From NCBI GenBank assembly GCA_946633495.1, contig CAMPAX010000144.1:1-6186 (forward strand): a stretch of 6,186 nucleotides of DNA, written 5' to 3'. The position numbers and the translations under genes are program-made. The notes under the pieces were generated by a model. It worked only from the letters and a program-made list of their open reading frames with translations. It had not been told where the DNA came from and did not search any database. Shown one piece after another: positions 5,693 to 6,186 of the stretch (the first letter of the stretch is position 1; each line of letters starts with the position of its first letter). This DNA is from an uncultured Lachnospiraceae bacterium. Its GTDB lineage: Bacteria; Bacillota; Clostridia; Lachnospirales; Lachnospiraceae.

Positions 5693-6186
5693 ATGGCACG
5701 AAAGCTCATGCTTCAGGGAACAATGTCAAATGTGGGGAAAACCCTTCTCACCGCCGGACTTTGCCGGATCCTTCGGCAGGACGGTTATCTTGTCATGCCC
5801 TTCAAAGCGCAGAACATGTCGCTGAATTCCTGTATAACGAAGGGCGGAAGCGAGATCTCCCGGGCCCAGGTAATGCAGGCGGAAGCTGCGGGAGTGGAAC
5901 CCTCTGCCGATATGAATCCGCTTCTGCTGAAACCTACGGGTATGACCGGGTCTCAGGTGATCCTGCAGGGGCAGGTGCTGTCCAATATGACGGCGGTGGA
6001 TTTTTACCGACGGAAAGCGGACTTCCTGCCGCCGATCCTGGAATCCTTTCATCGGCTGGAAGAGCAGACGGATGTGGTGCTGATCGAAGGCGCGGGAAGC
6101 CCCGTGGAACTGAATCTGAGAAAGGATGATCTGGTGAATATGGGCTTTGCGGAGCAGGTGGATGCTCCTGTCCTTTTGGTGGGAGA
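5693..6186 (+). CDS. cobQ: Cobyric acid synthase, N-terminal part (runs off the window)
   Basis: An open frame starts at ATG 5693 and continues to the window edge, giving 164 residues of a protein usually about 490-510 long. Cobyric acid synthase (CobQ, also called CbiP) uses ATP and glutamine to amidate four side-chain carboxyls of adenosylcobyrinate a,c-diamide in cobalamin synthesis. Visible family signatures are the P-loop LQGTMSNVGKTLLTAGLCR (7-25), PFKAQNMSLNS (36-46), EISRAQVMQAEAAGVEP (54-70), DMNPLLLKPTGMTGSQVI (73-90), IEGAGSPVELNLR (131-143) and the following VNMGFAEQVDAPVLLVG (148-164). These belong to the dethiobiotin-synthetase-like ATPase domain; the C-terminal glutamine amidotransferase domain lies outside the window. 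AGGGGAG (5681-5687) sits 5 bp before the ATG and supports this start. No cobalamin riboswitch fits in the 111-bp gap upstream. Confidence 0.95.
   Translation, partial: MARKLMLQGTMSNVGKTLLTAGLCRILRQDGYLVMPFKAQNMSLNSCITKGGSEISRAQVMQAEAAGVEPSADMNPLLLKPTGMTGSQVILQGQVLSNMTAVDFYRRKADFLPPILESFHRLEEQTDVVLIEGAGSPVELNLRKDDLVNMGFAEQVDAPVLLVG

Noticed and set aside
5674..6129. 151-codon plus-strand open frame overlapping the start of cobQ
   Set aside because: The frame at 5693 encodes unmistakable cobyric acid synthase motifs and has a good ribosome binding site; the frame from 5674 starts in the terminator T-run and is a shadow.
1..6186. CRISPR array, prophage, insertion sequence or defence system
   Set aside because: No regularly spaced repeats of CRISPR length, no transposase or phage-like protein, and the long frames are all housekeeping or metabolic genes.

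Overview
The window carries ordinary chromosomal housekeeping and metabolic genes, probably from an anaerobic Firmicute of the class Clostridia, perhaps a Lachnospiraceae member. The reasons are the AGGAGG-type ribosome binding sites, strong rho-independent terminators, roughly even base composition, convergent rpsT/holA (a neighbourhood common in Firmicutes) and a clostridial-looking GlgB and S20 C-terminus. Taxonomy is an inference from sequence feel and synteny; no search was run. No phage genes, transposases, tRNA or rRNA genes, or CRISPR arrays were seen.

Layout. Positions 1-54 hold the last 17 codons of rpsT (ribosomal protein S20, + strand). Positions 55-286 are the convergent rpsT/holA intergenic region, with a bidirectional terminator followed by two further large inverted repeats. 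holA (DNA polymerase III delta subunit) lies at 287-1330 on the minus strand. Positions 1331-1637 are a divergent control region: an extended -10 promoter drives holA leftwards, and a separate sigma-70/sigma-A type promoter drives glgB rightwards through a leader of about 115 nt that could fold in two mutually exclusive ways near the ribosome binding site. glgB (glycogen branching enzyme) occupies 1638-3863 and ends at a strong terminator. A new promoter and putP (sodium/proline symporter) follow at 4037-5581. After a 111-bp gap containing a hairpin and a terminator-like stem, cobQ/cbiP (cobyric acid synthase) begins at 5693 and runs off the right edge.

The genes do not form one pathway. holA and rpsT serve replication and translation, glgB glycogen storage, putP proline/osmolyte uptake and cobQ cobalamin (B12) synthesis. 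holA, glgB and putP each have a recognisable promoter of their own. cobQ does not: only 19 nt separate the upstream T-tract from its ATG, so it depends on read-through from putP or on a poorly matching promoter inside the stem-loop region.

I found no convincing undescribed system. The items most worth a second look are the three stacked inverted repeats at 69-192, the possible alternative pairing in the glgB leader, and the terminator-like stem immediately before cobQ.
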